DNA from: Mycobacterium bourgelatii | Lineage (GTDB): Bacteria > Actinomycetota > Actinomycetes > Mycobacteriales > Mycobacteriaceae | Length of the DNA stretch: 64,000 nucleotides | Assembly: GCF_010723575.1 (NCBI RefSeq) | Contig: NZ_BLKZ01000001.1 | Location: forward strand, 3,782,001-3,846,000 | Reading direction: 5' to 3' | In this document: positions 34,128 to 43,297 of the stretch, piece by piece | Layout: every line of letters starts with the position of its first letter | How positions within the stretch are numbered: position 1 is the first letter of the stretch | Made by a program: the position numbers and the translations under genes | The notes under the pieces: generated by a model | What the model was told of the DNA's origin: nothing | What the model saw: only the letters and a program-made list of their open reading frames with translations | Databases searched by the model: none

Positions 34128-34682
34128 ATGACCATTCCCGCGTTTCCGCGTGCCGACGTGTTGGCCGCCCGGCAGAGGCTCGTCCTCGACCACTTCCACG
34201 ACGAGGTCCGCCAGGACTGGGATGACGTCCTGTCGACCTTCCCGCACCCCCACTACGAGCTGATCCCGCAGATGACCGTGCACGACGGGGATGAGGCGGT
34301 GCGCGGCTACTACAACTACACGCGCACCGCGTTTCCCGATCAGGACCACGAGATCATCGCGTTGCGGCACAGCGCCGATGCGGTGATCGTGGAGTTCTGG
34401 CTGATGGGAACCCACCGCGGCTATCTCGGCAAGATTCCCCCCACCGGCAGTCGATTCCGGGTCCGGATGACCGCCTACTTCATCTTCGACGACGCGGAAA
34501 CCCTGGTGTGCGAACGGATTTACTTCGACACGCTGACCATGGTCAAGCAACTGATCGGCGGCCTGGACATGAAGAAGCCGACGAACTGGGTGCTGGCCGC
34601 GCGGTGTGTGCGGGGTTTGTTGGCGATGTCGACGGATCCCGACCCCGCCCTGACCAACACCGTGCCGCCCACCTTCGCCTAA
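34128..34682 (+). CDS. NTF2/SnoaL-like fold protein
   Basis: 184 residues with the SnoaL-like layout: an N-terminal helix (VLAARQRLVLDHFHDEVRQDWDDVLSTF), then alternating strands including GDEAVRGYYNYTRTAFPDQDHEIIALRH and GKIPPTGSRFRVRMTAYFIFD. These are typical of cytoplasmic isomerase, hydrolase or ligand-binding proteins of the NTF2 superfamily. ATG at 34128. There is a 62-bp gap to the sulfite oxidase gene, so co-transcription is possible. No specific reaction can be assigned. Confidence 0.82.
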   Translation: MTIPAFPRADVLAARQRLVLDHFHDEVRQDWDDVLSTFPHPHYELIPQMTVHDGDEAVRGYYNYTRTAFPDQDHEIIALRHSADAVIVEFWLMGTHRGYLGKIPPTGSRFRVRMTAYFIFDDAETLVCERIYFDTLTMVKQLIGGLDMKKPTNWVLAARCVRGLLAMSTDPDPALTNTVPPTFA

Positions 34683-34744
34683 CCTTTCGGCTCAACCGGA
34701 GCCTAAGTGCGTAGCTAATCCCTCTCGCGGGTATCAGACACCGC

Positions 34745-35812
34745 ATGGTTGTCCACGAAACGACACCCTTCAACGCGGAACCGCCGCTGGCCGTGCTCGC
34801 GCGCGCCGAGATCACACCCGTCGGCGACTTCTACAGCCGCAACCACGGTCCGGTGCCCAAGATCCAGCCCACGGACTGGCAATTGTCGGTCAACGGGCTG
34901 GTGGAGCGTGAACTCGCCCTCACCTATGACGAGTTGACCTCACGGTTTAGGCCGCACACGTTGATCGCCACGTTGCAGTGCGCGGGCAACCGACGAGCAG
35001 GGTTCAACGAGATCGAGGAGATCGAGGGTGAGGATCCGTGGCGTGGCGGAGCCACCTCGACAGCGAAGTGGCGCGGGGCGCGGCTGGCGGACGTGTTGGC
35101 CGCTGCGGGCGTTACCGACCCCGACGGCCGGCACGTCGCGTTCACGGCCCCCGACGTCTCGGAGCTCGCGTCGCCGCCGCAGGAGTACGGCAGTTCGATC
35201 CCGTTGTCGAAGGCGCTGTCGCCCGAGGTGCTGTTGGCGTGGGAGATGAACGGCGAACCGCTGCCCGAGGTCCACGGCGGGCCGGTGCGGGTTGTCGTCC
35301 CCGGCTACATCGGTGCCCGCAGCGTCAAATGGGTCACGGGCATCACCGTGCAGGACAAGCCGTCGGACAACTACTTTCAGGCCCACGCGTATCACGTGCT
35401 GCCCGCTGACGCCGATCCGGAGACCACCGACCCGTCGGCCGGTATCTCGTTGTCGTCGATCGCGCTGAACTCCGAGATTCTGGTGCCCGAAGACGGTACT
35501 TCCGTTTCCGCGGGACGTCAGACGGTGCGCGGCTATGCATTTGCCGGTGATGGCCGTTTCATCGAGCGTGTCGACGTCTCGCTCGACGCCGGCCGGAGCT
35601 GGCGACAGGCGGAACTGCAGCCACAGCGCAGCCCGTGGTCGTGGCGAATGTGGTCCTGCGTGGCCGATTTGGCGCCCGGTGAGGTGGAGATCGTCGCACG
35701 CGCCTGGGACAGCAGCGGCACGATGCAGCCCGAATCGGCTGCGAAACTGTGGAATCCGAAGGGGTACGCCAACAATGCCTGGCCGAGAGCGCGGGTGACG
35801 GTGTGCGAGTAG
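34745..35812 (+). CDS. Molybdopterin-dependent sulfite oxidase-like protein
   Basis: 355 residues. The Moco-coordinating Cys79 lies in TLQCAGNRRAGF. The N-domain segments EITPVGDFYSRNHGPVP and HGGPVRVVVPGYIGARSVKW match the sulfite oxidase fold. The C-terminal Mo-co dimerisation domain includes VRGYAFAGDG and SPWSWRMW. There is no haem b5 domain and no Tat signal, so it resembles cytoplasmic bacterial sulfite oxidases that pass electrons to a partner. Its 3' end overlaps the start of the metallo-hydrolase/rhodanese gene by 10 bases, linking sulfite oxidation to persulfide metabolism. Confidence 0.93.
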   Translation: MVVHETTPFNAEPPLAVLARAEITPVGDFYSRNHGPVPKIQPTDWQLSVNGLVERELALTYDELTSRFRPHTLIATLQCAGNRRAGFNEIEEIEGEDPWRGGATSTAKWRGARLADVLAAAGVTDPDGRHVAFTAPDVSELASPPQEYGSSIPLSKALSPEVLLAWEMNGEPLPEVHGGPVRVVVPGYIGARSVKWVTGITVQDKPSDNYFQAHAYHVLPADADPETTDPSAGISLSSIALNSEILVPEDGTSVSAGRQTVRGYAFAGDGRFIERVDVSLDAGRSWRQAELQPQRSPWSWRMWSCVADLAPGEVEIVARAWDSSGTMQPESAAKLWNPKGYANNAWPRARVTVCE

Positions 35813-37161
35813 AAATCATCGAAACGTCCAGCCTTGGCGACCGCAGCTACTTGGTGGCCGACAACGACGCCGTCGTCGTCATCGACCCGCAGCGCGACAT
35901 CGACCGCGTCACCGGACTGCTCGGTGACCGCACCGAACGCATCACCCACGTGCTCGAAACCCATCTGCACAACGACTATGTGACGGGTGGGCTCGAGCTG
36001 TCCCGGCTCACCGGCGCGGAATACGTCATCCCGCAAGGCGATGACGTCGGCTACCCCGCCCGCCGCGTCACCGACGGCGACGTCATCAACGCCGGCGGTT
36101 TCAGTCTGCGTGTCGTCCATACACCTGGCCACACCCGCGAACACGTCAGCTACGTGCTCAACGACGCCTCTGGCCAGGCGGTGGGCGTGTTCACCGGCGG
36201 TTCAATGCTTTACGACACGACGGGACGTACCGACCTGCTCGGGGACGAACACGCTCACGATCTCTCCGTCGAGCAATACCGCTCGGTGCGGCGGCTGGCG
36301 CAGGAACTGCCACCGCACGCCGAGGTGTATCCCACCCACGGCTTCGGTAGCTTCTGCTCCGCCTCTGCGGCCGGCAAAGAGGCCTCGACCATCGGTGAGC
36401 AACGCGAATCCAATCCCGCCCTGACGCAGGACATTCAGACCTTTGTCGAAGACTTGTTGGCGAACCTGTCTGAGTACCCGGCCTATTACGAGCACATGGG
36501 CGTGATCAACCGCGAAGGACCTGCCCCTGTCGACCTGTCGGCGCCGACGCCGGTCGACCCGTCCGAGCTGCGACGGCGTATCGAAGCGGGAGAATGGGTG
36601 GTCGACCTTCGCTCCCGGACCGCCTTTGCCGCTGCGCATCTGGGCGGGTCCTATGGTTTCGAGCTGTCCGACTCCTTCGTGACGTATCTCGGCTGGTTGT
36701 ACGCGTGGGGCGAGCCGTTGACGCTGATCGGCGATGATGGCGAGCAAATCGATTCCGCTCGACGGGAACTCGTGCGGATCGGCGTCGACGAGATACGCGG
36801 TGCCGCTACCGGTGACATTGCGCAACTCGCGGGTGACGCGCCGTTGCGTTCCTACCGGGTCGCCGATTTCGCCGCGCTCGTCGAGGAGATCCGCCGCGAC
36901 GACGTAGCCGTGCTCGACGTGCGTCGCGACGACGAATTTCAGGACGGGCACGTGCTGAAGGCGATCAACATCCCGATTCACGAACTGACGCGCCGCTGGG
37001 ATGAGCTACCCGACGACGCGGAGATCTGGGTGCATTGCGCCAGCGGCTACCGAGCGTCGGTCGCGACGTCGATCCTGGACAAGCACGGCCGCAATGTTGT
37101 GTTGATCGACGACAAGTACGACGCCGCCGAGCAACTCGGTTTGACGGACGCGGGCCGCTAG
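35803..37161 (+). CDS. Metallo-beta-lactamase fold protein fused to two rhodanese domains (persulfide dioxygenase-like)
   Basis: 452 residues starting at GTG 35803 (MRVEIIETSS); the frame upstream lies inside the sulfite oxidase gene. N-terminal metallo-hydrolase domain with THLHNDYVTGG (~residues 53-63), HTPGHTREHVSY and YPTHGFGSFC, as in ETHE1/CstB-like persulfide dioxygenases. The first rhodanese domain (~250-340) lacks the catalytic Cys and reads LIGDDGEQ. The second (~355-450) has an intact loop HCASGYRAS. The predicted role is to oxidise persulfide sulfur to sulfite, which the upstream oxidase would convert to sulfate. Confidence 0.92.
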   Translation: MRVEIIETSSLGDRSYLVADNDAVVVIDPQRDIDRVTGLLGDRTERITHVLETHLHNDYVTGGLELSRLTGAEYVIPQGDDVGYPARRVTDGDVINAGGFSLRVVHTPGHTREHVSYVLNDASGQAVGVFTGGSMLYDTTGRTDLLGDEHAHDLSVEQYRSVRRLAQELPPHAEVYPTHGFGSFCSASAAGKEASTIGEQRESNPALTQDIQTFVEDLLANLSEYPAYYEHMGVINREGPAPVDLSAPTPVDPSELRRRIEAGEWVVDLRSRTAFAAAHLGGSYGFELSDSFVTYLGWLYAWGEPLTLIGDDGEQIDSARRELVRIGVDEIRGAATGDIAQLAGDAPLRSYRVADFAALVEEIRRDDVAVLDVRRDDEFQDGHVLKAINIPIHELTRRWDELPDDAEIWVHCASGYRASVATSILDKHGRNVVLIDDKYDAAEQLGLTDAGR

Positions 37162-37183
37162 CGTCGTCGGCGTCGTCGCGTCG

Positions 37184-37756
37184 TCAGCGCAGCTGCGCGA
37201 CGATCGTCCGGACGTCCGGGGCCTCGGCCCCACGGTTGTACGGCAGCTTGGACAATGCCGTGCCCATGGCACAGGTGTCGGACACCGCGGCGAAGGTCAG
37301 CCCTGCGCCGATCGCGCCGGCAAGCCACTTGAGCTTCGGCGCCGCAACGCTGCCCAGTACTGCGGAAAGCACGATGGAGCCGGCGACCATTCGTACTTGG
37401 CGCTCCAGATCCCAACGCTGCCTTCCGCGTTCGACCGCCAGCCCCTTGTTCTCCCAGTCGCTGAAACCCTTTTCGAGCACACGCGTTCCGGTGATTCCCA
37501 CACCGCGAAGCAACTCCTCGGCCTGCGACGAGCGCTGCCCTGACTTGCACAGCAGCACAACCTCATCGGTCAAGTGCTCGGAGATTTCGGATCGATGCTT
37601 GCGCAGCACATCGAGCGGCACGTTGTGGGAGCCAGGGATGTGCGCGGTCTCGAACTCGGCCGGGGTTCGTACGTCGACGACGCGCGGAGGGTTGTCCCCG
37701 TTGAGTAGTTCGTCGAGTTCTGCTGCGGCGATGGCAGTTTTCGTCGGAGCGTTCAT
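37184..37756 (-). CDS. Rhodanese sulfurtransferase with C-terminal DUF2892-type membrane segment
   Basis: 190 residues. Rhodanese domain with RVVDVRTPAEFETAHIPGSHNVPL (partly quoted) and active-site loop LLCKSGQRSSQAEE (Cys ~69). The tail, VRMVAGSIVLSAVLGSVAAPKLKWLAGAIGAGLTF, forms two short hydrophobic helices as in DUF2892 proteins, tethering the enzyme to the membrane. It is convergent with the metallo-hydrolase/rhodanese gene (22 bp) and completes a sulfur-handling group. Confidence 0.9.
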   Translation of the reverse strand: MNAPTKTAIAAAELDELLNGDNPPRVVDVRTPAEFETAHIPGSHNVPLDVLRKHRSEISEHLTDEVVLLCKSGQRSSQAEELLRGVGITGTRVLEKGFSDWENKGLAVERGRQRWDLERQVRMVAGSIVLSAVLGSVAAPKLKWLAGAIGAGLTFAAVSDTCAMGTALSKLPYNRGAEAPDVRTIVAQLR

Positions 37757-37820
37757 CGTGCTCTAGTACCCCGTGCGGTGGTGCGAGGCTTCGTTTAAAT
37801 CGCACGAACTTTAACTGCGG

Positions 37821-39488
37821 TCACCACAGGTAGACGACGGCGTCCTTGCCTCCGGTGCAGGTGATCCAGGGATTCGAGTCGCTTCCGACGCACTGCACCA
37901 GGAACTGCGACCTGTTGTTTGGATCGCAAATCGCACCGGGGACGGTGGAACAACCGACTGCGCCCGGCGCTGAAACCATGCGCGGTGTGTTGCTGGCGTT
38001 GTGGTAGGTGTTCCAGTAAGAAAGCAGCACGTTGTTCGCGAAGGCGCATGAGGTTTGCGGTGATCCTCGACCACCGCGTGTCCCAAACCCGGTGGCGCTG
38101 TTGAGTTGAAAGCCGTTGTCGCAAGTTTCGTGGCCCGCGCTCTGGTCCGGACCGGTGACGAGCGGCGGTTGCGCAGCGGCGGAGGGGCGGGATGGTGGCG
38201 GCGGCACCGGAGTCGGCGACGGCAGGTTGGGCGTCGAGGTTTCTTCGGGCCATGACGGTGACGGAATTCCCGTGGGGCTCAACGGCGCAGCCGTCGGACC
38301 CGGTGTCGAGTTCTGGTTGATCAGCAGCCCAATGACCACGCCGATAGCCCCGAGGACGAGCGCCGCGGCGAACGCGATCGCGGCGTAAACCATCCCACGC
38401 GATCCGCGGCCGTCGGACCGTTCGTTCGAATTCACTGGCGGCTGGGGCGTTGGCGGTGGGCTCATGGACGGCATGGGCGCGGCGGGCATGGGCGTACGCC
38501 GCGGAGGTGCCGGGCGCGTCGGCGGTGCGGGCGCCGGGCGCGTCGGTGGCGCGGGGGGCGACGACGTTGCCGGGGACCAAGACTGGTGTTCCGTCGCTAT
38601 GTACCCCTGCGGAGCGTTGTATGCCTGCGGGTCGGTTGTCGCACGTCCCGTGCCGCGCAGTGCCCGACCGGCCGCCCGCGCGAGTGCGCCCGCGCTTCCG
38701 TACCGGTCGTCGGGTTCTTTGGCCATTCCGCGGGCGATCACGTCATTGAAGGCCGGCGGAATCCTCGGATCGACCAGGCTGGGCCGCGGCGGTGGCAACT
38801 GCAGGTGGGCCCTGATGAGCGCCTCTTGGCTTTCGTTGGGGAACGGGAGGCGTCCGGTGAGCGATTCGTACAGCACACAGGCCAGCGCGTAGACGTCCAC
38901 GGACGGCGTAATCCGGTTGTCGGCGAACCGTTCGGGTGCCATGTACGCCCAGGAACCGATCCGCGTACCCGTCGCCGTCAGCCGGGTGCTTTCGCCCAGT
39001 GTTTCGGCCAGGCCGAAGTCGACCAGATACGCAAAATCGGCTGGTGTGACAAGGATGTTTTGCGGTTTGACGTCCCGATGAATCAGCCCGTCGGCGTGCG
39101 CGGCGTCCAGCGCGGCCGCGATCTGGCCGATGATGTCGACGGCGCGCTCGGGATCGAGCGGCCGCTTCTTGATCAAACTTTCCAAGTCCTGCCCGCGGAC
39201 CAGTCGCATATCGATAAACAGGAAGCCGTCGATTTCGCCGAATCCGTGAATGGGTATGACGTGCGGTTCCTGCAATGTCGCGGCGGCGTGCGATTCTCGC
39301 TCGAACCGCGTCCGGAATTTGCGGTCGTTCGCATACTGACTCTGGATTATTTTCAGCGCGACGGTTCGGCCGATCTGATTGTCGTAGGCCTCGTAGACCT
39401 CGCCCATTCCCCCTTTTCCGAGGACGCCGGTGATCTTGTACTTGCCGAATGTCGTGCCCACGCGCGAGTCATCGAAAGACACCGTCAT
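37821..39488 (-). CDS. Receptor-type Ser/Thr protein kinase with Cys-containing extracellular domain
   Basis: 555 residues. Kinase domain ~17-280: Gly loop GKGGMGEVYEAYD, Lys46 (VALK), His-Arg-Asp 137-139 (LIHRDVKPQN), DFG at 157 and APERF. A Pro/Thr-rich juxtamembrane linker has repeats of PPTRPAP. One membrane helix is at ~370-393 (MVYAAIAFAAALVLGAIGVVIGLLI). The extracellular part has a Pro/Ser-rich spacer and a ~90-residue domain with about six Cys (HETCDNGFQ, SCAFANNVLLSYWNTY, CTGGKDAVVYLW). No PASTA repeats. It follows the Ami1-like amidase gene on the same strand by 52 bp. Confidence 0.94.
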   Translation of the reverse strand: MTVSFDDSRVGTTFGKYKITGVLGKGGMGEVYEAYDNQIGRTVALKIIQSQYANDRKFRTRFERESHAAATLQEPHVIPIHGFGEIDGFLFIDMRLVRGQDLESLIKKRPLDPERAVDIIGQIAAALDAAHADGLIHRDVKPQNILVTPADFAYLVDFGLAETLGESTRLTATGTRIGSWAYMAPERFADNRITPSVDVYALACVLYESLTGRLPFPNESQEALIRAHLQLPPPRPSLVDPRIPPAFNDVIARGMAKEPDDRYGSAGALARAAGRALRGTGRATTDPQAYNAPQGYIATEHQSWSPATSSPPAPPTRPAPAPPTRPAPPRRTPMPAAPMPSMSPPPTPQPPVNSNERSDGRGSRGMVYAAIAFAAALVLGAIGVVIGLLINQNSTPGPTAAPLSPTGIPSPSWPEETSTPNLPSPTPVPPPPSRPSAAAQPPLVTGPDQSAGHETCDNGFQLNSATGFGTRGGRGSPQTSCAFANNVLLSYWNTYHNASNTPRMVSAPGAVGCSTVPGAICDPNNRSQFLVQCVGSDSNPWITCTGGKDAVVYLW

Positions 39489-39540
39489 CTCCTCCCGGTA
39501 ACCGACAGTATGCGTCAGCCCGCGAGGGTGTGTGGACTCC

Positions 39541-40302
39541 TTATTGGCTCAGATAGTTCGTGATGCCCGCAACGACCGCATCGGCATAGCGTGCCCGGCC
39601 CTCGGGGCTGGCGATCAGAGCAGCATCTTCGGCGTTTCGCATATTGCCGAGTTCGACGAGAACCGCGGGAAATTGAGCCAGGTTCAACCCGGCCAGGTCG
39701 GCGCGGCCATAGAGCCCATTCGACCCGATGTAGTTCGCGGGTTGCAGACCAGCCGCGGCCAGAGCATCGCGCATCGTGTGCGCCAGTCGGATCGCAGGGC
39801 CCGCCTGAACTTCATTGATGGGCGGGCTCGAGTAGTTCACGTGGAATCCGCGACCGCTGGGCGGGCCACCGTCGGCGTGGATGCTGACGATCGCGTCGGG
39901 GTGCATCGCGTTGGCGACCGCTGCCCGCTCGTCGATGCACGGACCCACCGAGCCGTCGTCATAGCGAGACTGCTGAACCTGAACACCCGCCTGTTGCAGG
40001 GCACCAGCGACCAACTGGACGACGGCCAAGGTGAACGCGTGCTCCGGATAGCCGTCGTTGGTGGCGGTGCCCGAGGTGTTGCACGGCTTCTCGCCGCCAC
40101 GACCGTTGGGGACCGGTCGGTTGAGTGACGAGTCGAAGACTCCGCTGTGGCCCGCATCGAGGAAGACGGACTTTCCCGCGATGTTGGCCGTCGCGCGGGG
40201 CACGTCGACCAAGGCGCCAGCCGCGATCACCGCCGGGGTCAGGCCGGCGAATTTCAAGATGTCGCGCCGTCGGAAACGCCAGCCACCGATCGGATCGCTC
40301 AT
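39541..40302 (-). CDS. N-acetylmuramoyl-L-alanine amidase, Ami1 (Rv3717)-like, with Tat-type signal
   Basis: 253 residues from ATG 40302 (MSDPIGGW); a longer frame is possible but adds nothing family-like. The N-terminus RRRDILKFAGLTPAVIAAGAL is a twin-arginine-type signal. The Amidase_3 zinc domain follows: FLDAGHSG (first His), NDGYPEHAF (Glu), SIHADGGPPSGRG (second His), and VLVELGNMRN with the catalytic Glu. It should cut the peptide stem from muramic acid at cell division. It is flanked by a membrane-protein gene upstream and a kinase gene downstream on the same strand. Confidence 0.92.
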   Translation of the reverse strand: MSDPIGGWRFRRRDILKFAGLTPAVIAAGALVDVPRATANIAGKSVFLDAGHSGVFDSSLNRPVPNGRGGEKPCNTSGTATNDGYPEHAFTLAVVQLVAGALQQAGVQVQQSRYDDGSVGPCIDERAAVANAMHPDAIVSIHADGGPPSGRGFHVNYSSPPINEVQAGPAIRLAHTMRDALAAAGLQPANYIGSNGLYGRADLAGLNLAQFPAVLVELGNMRNAEDAALIASPEGRARYADAVVAGITNYLSQ

Positions 40303-40339
40303 CGCGCGATCGTAACCAGTCAGCGCGTCGGCGCGCCCT

Positions 40340-40639
40340 TCACCCTGTTCGGCGTCTGATCTGGTTCTGCGCGGGGAAGAGGCGATGCATGAGTTCGGCG
40401 CCCTCGGATCCGTAGATGCCGCGGTCGTCGCCACGCAACACCCACTTGTGCTGCTGGTCGGCGCGGGCGGACAGGCCGGCCCAATAGCGGGCGTAGGCGG
40501 CCGACCGTTCGCTGTACCAGAGCGCGATCAACCGGCCGATGTGAAAGAGGCCGACGACCGCCGCGGCGCCGACGATCCACCAGAAGAACTTGATGACGAT
40601 CGCAGCGATCAGCAATACCGCGAATAGTGCACCCCACAT
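40340..40639 (-). CDS. Small membrane protein of unknown function
   Basis: 99 residues from ATG 40639 (MWGALFAVLL). The N-terminal hydrophobic region ALFAVLLIAAIVIKFFWW is followed by a second, IVGAAAVVGLFHIGRLIAL. A soluble tail rich in Arg and Trp follows (AARYWAGL-type). A longer upstream frame exists but has no credible start. It is 37 bp upstream of the amidase gene, so probably the first gene of an operon with the amidase and kinase. The 236-bp gap before the divergent kinase (40640-40875) holds no gene I can support and is probably a two-way promoter region. Confidence 0.72.
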   Translation of the reverse strand: MWGALFAVLLIAAIVIKFFWWIVGAAAVVGLFHIGRLIALWYSERSAAYARYWAGLSARADQQHKWVLRGDDRGIYGSEGAELMHRLFPAQNQIRRRTG

Positions 40640-40875
40640 GCACCGCAACCTACTCAGCAACACTGACAAGTTTCGGGCGGCGAAAGGTGATGGCGCCGGC
40701 GCTAGCGAATTCGAACGGGCATTGTGCCTCCAACCCGGCAAAGCCATAGCAAACAGCGGACAAGCCCGGAGCGTCAGTTGCCACCGACTCTTGTATTTCA
40801 ATAGCAAACAATGGGTATATTTGGCCCGCGTCGCCCGTTCGACTCCGCCGAGCCGGCGAACGCACAGGAGGTGCC

Positions 40876-42420
40876 GTGGCTTCGCGAGTCGGGGGCAGCT
40901 TTGGTAAATACCAAATCCGCCGCCTGCTGGGCAGCGGCGGGATGGGTGAGGTTTACGAGGCCTATGACACCGACAAAGGCCGAACTGTCGCGCTGAAACT
41001 GCTCGCCGACCGATACGCCCAGGACCAACAGTTTCGTACCCGGTTCCTACGCGAGTCCCGCGCGGCGGCAATTCTGCAAGAGCCGCATGTCATTCCCATC
41101 CACGACTGGGGCGAGATCGACGGCATCCTCTACATCGACATGCGTTTAGTCCGCGGACAAACATTGCACGACATCCTCGCCGCGGGTCCCCTCGAGCCGG
41201 AGCGAGCGATCGACATCATCAGACAGGTCGCTGCCGCCTTGGACGCCGCCCACGCGCAAGGGCTGATCCATCGTGACGTCAAACCGCAGAACATCATCGT
41301 CACCGCGGATGATTTTGCGTACCTGGTGGACTTCGGTATCGCCGAAGCCAAGGGTGACACGCACCTGACCCAAGCCGGGCAAACGGTGGGCAGCTGGGCC
41401 TACATGGCACCGGAACGATTCCGCGACGAAGCAACGACGCCAGCGGTCGACATCTACGGTCTTGCCTGCGTTCTCTTCGAGGCGTTGACCGGCTCCCTGC
41501 CCTTCCCCAGCGATCGCCTCGAACTTGTCATCGGCGCTCACATGTCGGCCGCACCGCCACGGCCCAGCGCCCTCATCGGCTACCTTCCACGCGCGCTCGA
41601 CGACGTCATCGCCTGCGGTATGGCCAAACACCCCGAAGACCGCTACACAACTGCCGGGGGTCTGGCGCGCGCCGCAAAGCGCGCGCTCGCGGGGCCGACC
41701 GGTTACCCGTCAGGCCCCATATCGGCACCGCGCCCAACGATGCCACCACCCAGCTATCCGCCCTACCACGTGGCGCCCGTTCCGCCTACCGTTCCCCCTC
41801 GCGTTCCCCAGGCGGACGACGGGCGTCCCGGAACGGCGTTGCTAGCCACTGTTATTGGACTGGCAGCCGCGCTCGTGATCGCCATTGTCGTTGTGGTCGT
41901 TGTGCTTGTCGGCAACAACGACTCGCGCCCGCCGTCGCCGACGGTCGCTTACACCACTCCGCAATACACGACATATCCGACCGCGGGGACCACGACGACG
42001 CGCTCGTCCTACGCGTCGACTCCCACCACGACCGCGAGCCAGGATCCCGAACAACAGCTGCGCCAATTGGCAAGCGGCGACCGCGCTTTCGTCGCCAGCC
42101 AGCTTGCCGACCGCTGGGTTCCCCAACTGAGCTCAAAGCGCCCCGGCGTCGTCGACAACGGCGTCGTCTGGGACAACCAGATGGCGCTCGACGAATTCCT
42201 TGCGTTCAAACAGCGATACGGGGCCAAACTCCTGTGGTCGGGTGACTGGTCGACCTTCTCCGCGCCGAACTTCTGGGTTACCGTCGTGCCGATCACCTAC
42301 AGAGATCCCGCCGGTGCGCTGGCGTGGTGCCGAAGCCAAGGATACGACCGCGACCACTGCATCGCCAAGATCATCAGCACCACACACCCCGTCGACGGCA
42401 GCACCGCCTACAACAACTAG
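40876..42420 (+). CDS. Receptor-type Ser/Thr protein kinase, paralogue A of the DHCIAK-domain kinases
   Basis: 514 residues; start GTG after CAGGAGGTGCC. Kinase domain ~11-270 with GSGGMGEVYEAYD, Lys41, HRD 132-134 and DFG 152-154; the activation loop has Thr170 in GQTVGSW. Pro-rich linker, membrane helix ~323-346, Thr-rich stalk, then a ~120-residue extracellular domain starting DPEQQLRQLASGDR. That domain ends WCRSQGYDRDHCIAKI, with two conserved Cys. The same domain terminates the kinase at 55205, so the two are paralogues with a shared sensor. It is divergent from the amidase group and followed by palindrome copy 5. Confidence 0.95.
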   Translation: MASRVGGSFGKYQIRRLLGSGGMGEVYEAYDTDKGRTVALKLLADRYAQDQQFRTRFLRESRAAAILQEPHVIPIHDWGEIDGILYIDMRLVRGQTLHDILAAGPLEPERAIDIIRQVAAALDAAHAQGLIHRDVKPQNIIVTADDFAYLVDFGIAEAKGDTHLTQAGQTVGSWAYMAPERFRDEATTPAVDIYGLACVLFEALTGSLPFPSDRLELVIGAHMSAAPPRPSALIGYLPRALDDVIACGMAKHPEDRYTTAGGLARAAKRALAGPTGYPSGPISAPRPTMPPPSYPPYHVAPVPPTVPPRVPQADDGRPGTALLATVIGLAAALVIAIVVVVVVLVGNNDSRPPSPTVAYTTPQYTTYPTAGTTTTRSSYASTPTTTASQDPEQQLRQLASGDRAFVASQLADRWVPQLSSKRPGVVDNGVVWDNQMALDEFLAFKQRYGAKLLWSGDWSTFSAPNFWVTVVPITYRDPAGALAWCRSQGYDRDHCIAKIISTTHPVDGSTAYNN

Positions 42421-42432
42421 CTGTCCCCTCGC

Positions 42433-42488
42433 GAGCAGACGCTAACTTGTACGTTTCCGGCCGGAATCGTACAAGTTAGCGTCTGCTC
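42433..42488. repeat. Dispersed palindrome, copy 5 (56 bp, compensatory change)
   Basis: 28-base arms meeting at CCGGCCGG with one mismatch. Relative to copy 1, the left arm has GCTAAC for GCAAAC and the right arm has GTTAGC for GTTTGC, so a paired change preserves the stem. It lies 12 bp after the kinase gene and 21 bp before the next same-strand gene. Confidence 0.92.
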
Positions 42489-42509
42489 ACCACGGTCTAC
42501 GCTCTGCGT

Positions 42510-43001
42510 ATGGCACTGAAGCGGTCGATCCTCCTGTTCGGACTCGCCGTTGCGCTGACCTCCCTGTCGCTGGCGCTGCTGTTGAGGCTCTTCAGCGCCA
42601 ACCGGTATCGCCTGATCGGATCGGGCCAATTCCGGACGTTCATCAAGCGGTTCAACTCCACCACGAGCAAGGTCGCAGGAACTCCGCTGTCGCCGCACGG
42701 CCTGCTTACCCATACGGGTCGTCGTAGCGGACGGGTCTACCAAACGCCGCTGGGCACCGTCCGCCACGGCGACGGGTTCCTGGTGCCGCTGACCTATGGC
42801 ACCCGGGCCGACTGGTATCGCAACCTGGCGGCGGCCGGTGGAGGCACCTTCGACTGGAAGGGGCGCACCTACCACGTGGAGCGACCCGAGATCATCTCTG
42901 GGAAAGAGCCGCTAGGGGCCTGGCCGCTAAGAGAGCGAATCATATTGCAGCTTGCCGGAATTGAAGACTTCATGTGGCTGCACGAAAGTCACGCTCCCTA
43001 G
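42510..43001 (+). CDS. F420-binding nitroreductase-like (DUF385) family protein with N-terminal membrane helix
   Basis: 163 residues. An N-terminal hydrophobic helix (ILLFGLAVALTSLSLALLLRLF, ~residues 7-28) anchors a domain with LLTHTGRRSGRVYQTPL (~70-86), GFLVPLTYGTRADWYRNL and GTFDWKGRTYHV. These are characteristic of the deazaflavin-dependent nitroreductase (Ddn/Rv3547-like) family, which uses F420H2 to reduce quinones or nitro compounds. It is convergent with the small lipocalin-like gene, overlapping by 4 bases. Confidence 0.86.
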   Translation: MALKRSILLFGLAVALTSLSLALLLRLFSANRYRLIGSGQFRTFIKRFNSTTSKVAGTPLSPHGLLTHTGRRSGRVYQTPLGTVRHGDGFLVPLTYGTRADWYRNLAAAGGGTFDWKGRTYHVERPEIISGKEPLGAWPLRERIILQLAGIEDFMWLHESHAP

Positions 43002-43297
43002 GACCGACGGCGGCCCGTCACCTCGGATCGAGGCAGTCGGCCGGCGCGTGAGTGCCCGGTCATGGTGTCGCCGTCCACCACCACATCGAACTTCAGGTTC
43101 AGCCGCATCGGCTTGCTCACCGACTGCCGCCACGTCACCCGCTCCCCGTCGGCCGTAAGGTCCTGCAGCGCAACCGTTTCGTCCTTGTAGGTCGCGGTGC
43201 CGGCGAGGCCGCCGGGCCCGGCGGTGAATGCGTATTGCGTTGCCAGCGAGCCGATCGGCGTCTTGATCTTGACGTCCCACTTTCCATCGATGGCCAT
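42998..43297 (-). CDS. Small lipocalin-like beta-barrel protein
   Basis: 99 residues: MAIDGKWDVKIKTPIGSLATQ, then regular strands (FTAGPGGLAGTATYKDETVALQDL, VTWRQSVSKPMRLNLKFDVVVDGDTMTGHSRAGRLPRSEVTGRR; partly quoted). GKW at the N-terminus and the strand spacing suggest a small calycin-like barrel. No signal peptide. ATG 43297 has GGAGG 4 nt upstream and starts immediately after the PfpI gene's stop, so the two are co-translated. The ligand is unknown. Confidence 0.78.
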   Translation of the reverse strand: MAIDGKWDVKIKTPIGSLATQYAFTAGPGGLAGTATYKDETVALQDLTADGERVTWRQSVSKPMRLNLKFDVVVDGDTMTGHSRAGRLPRSEVTGRRRS

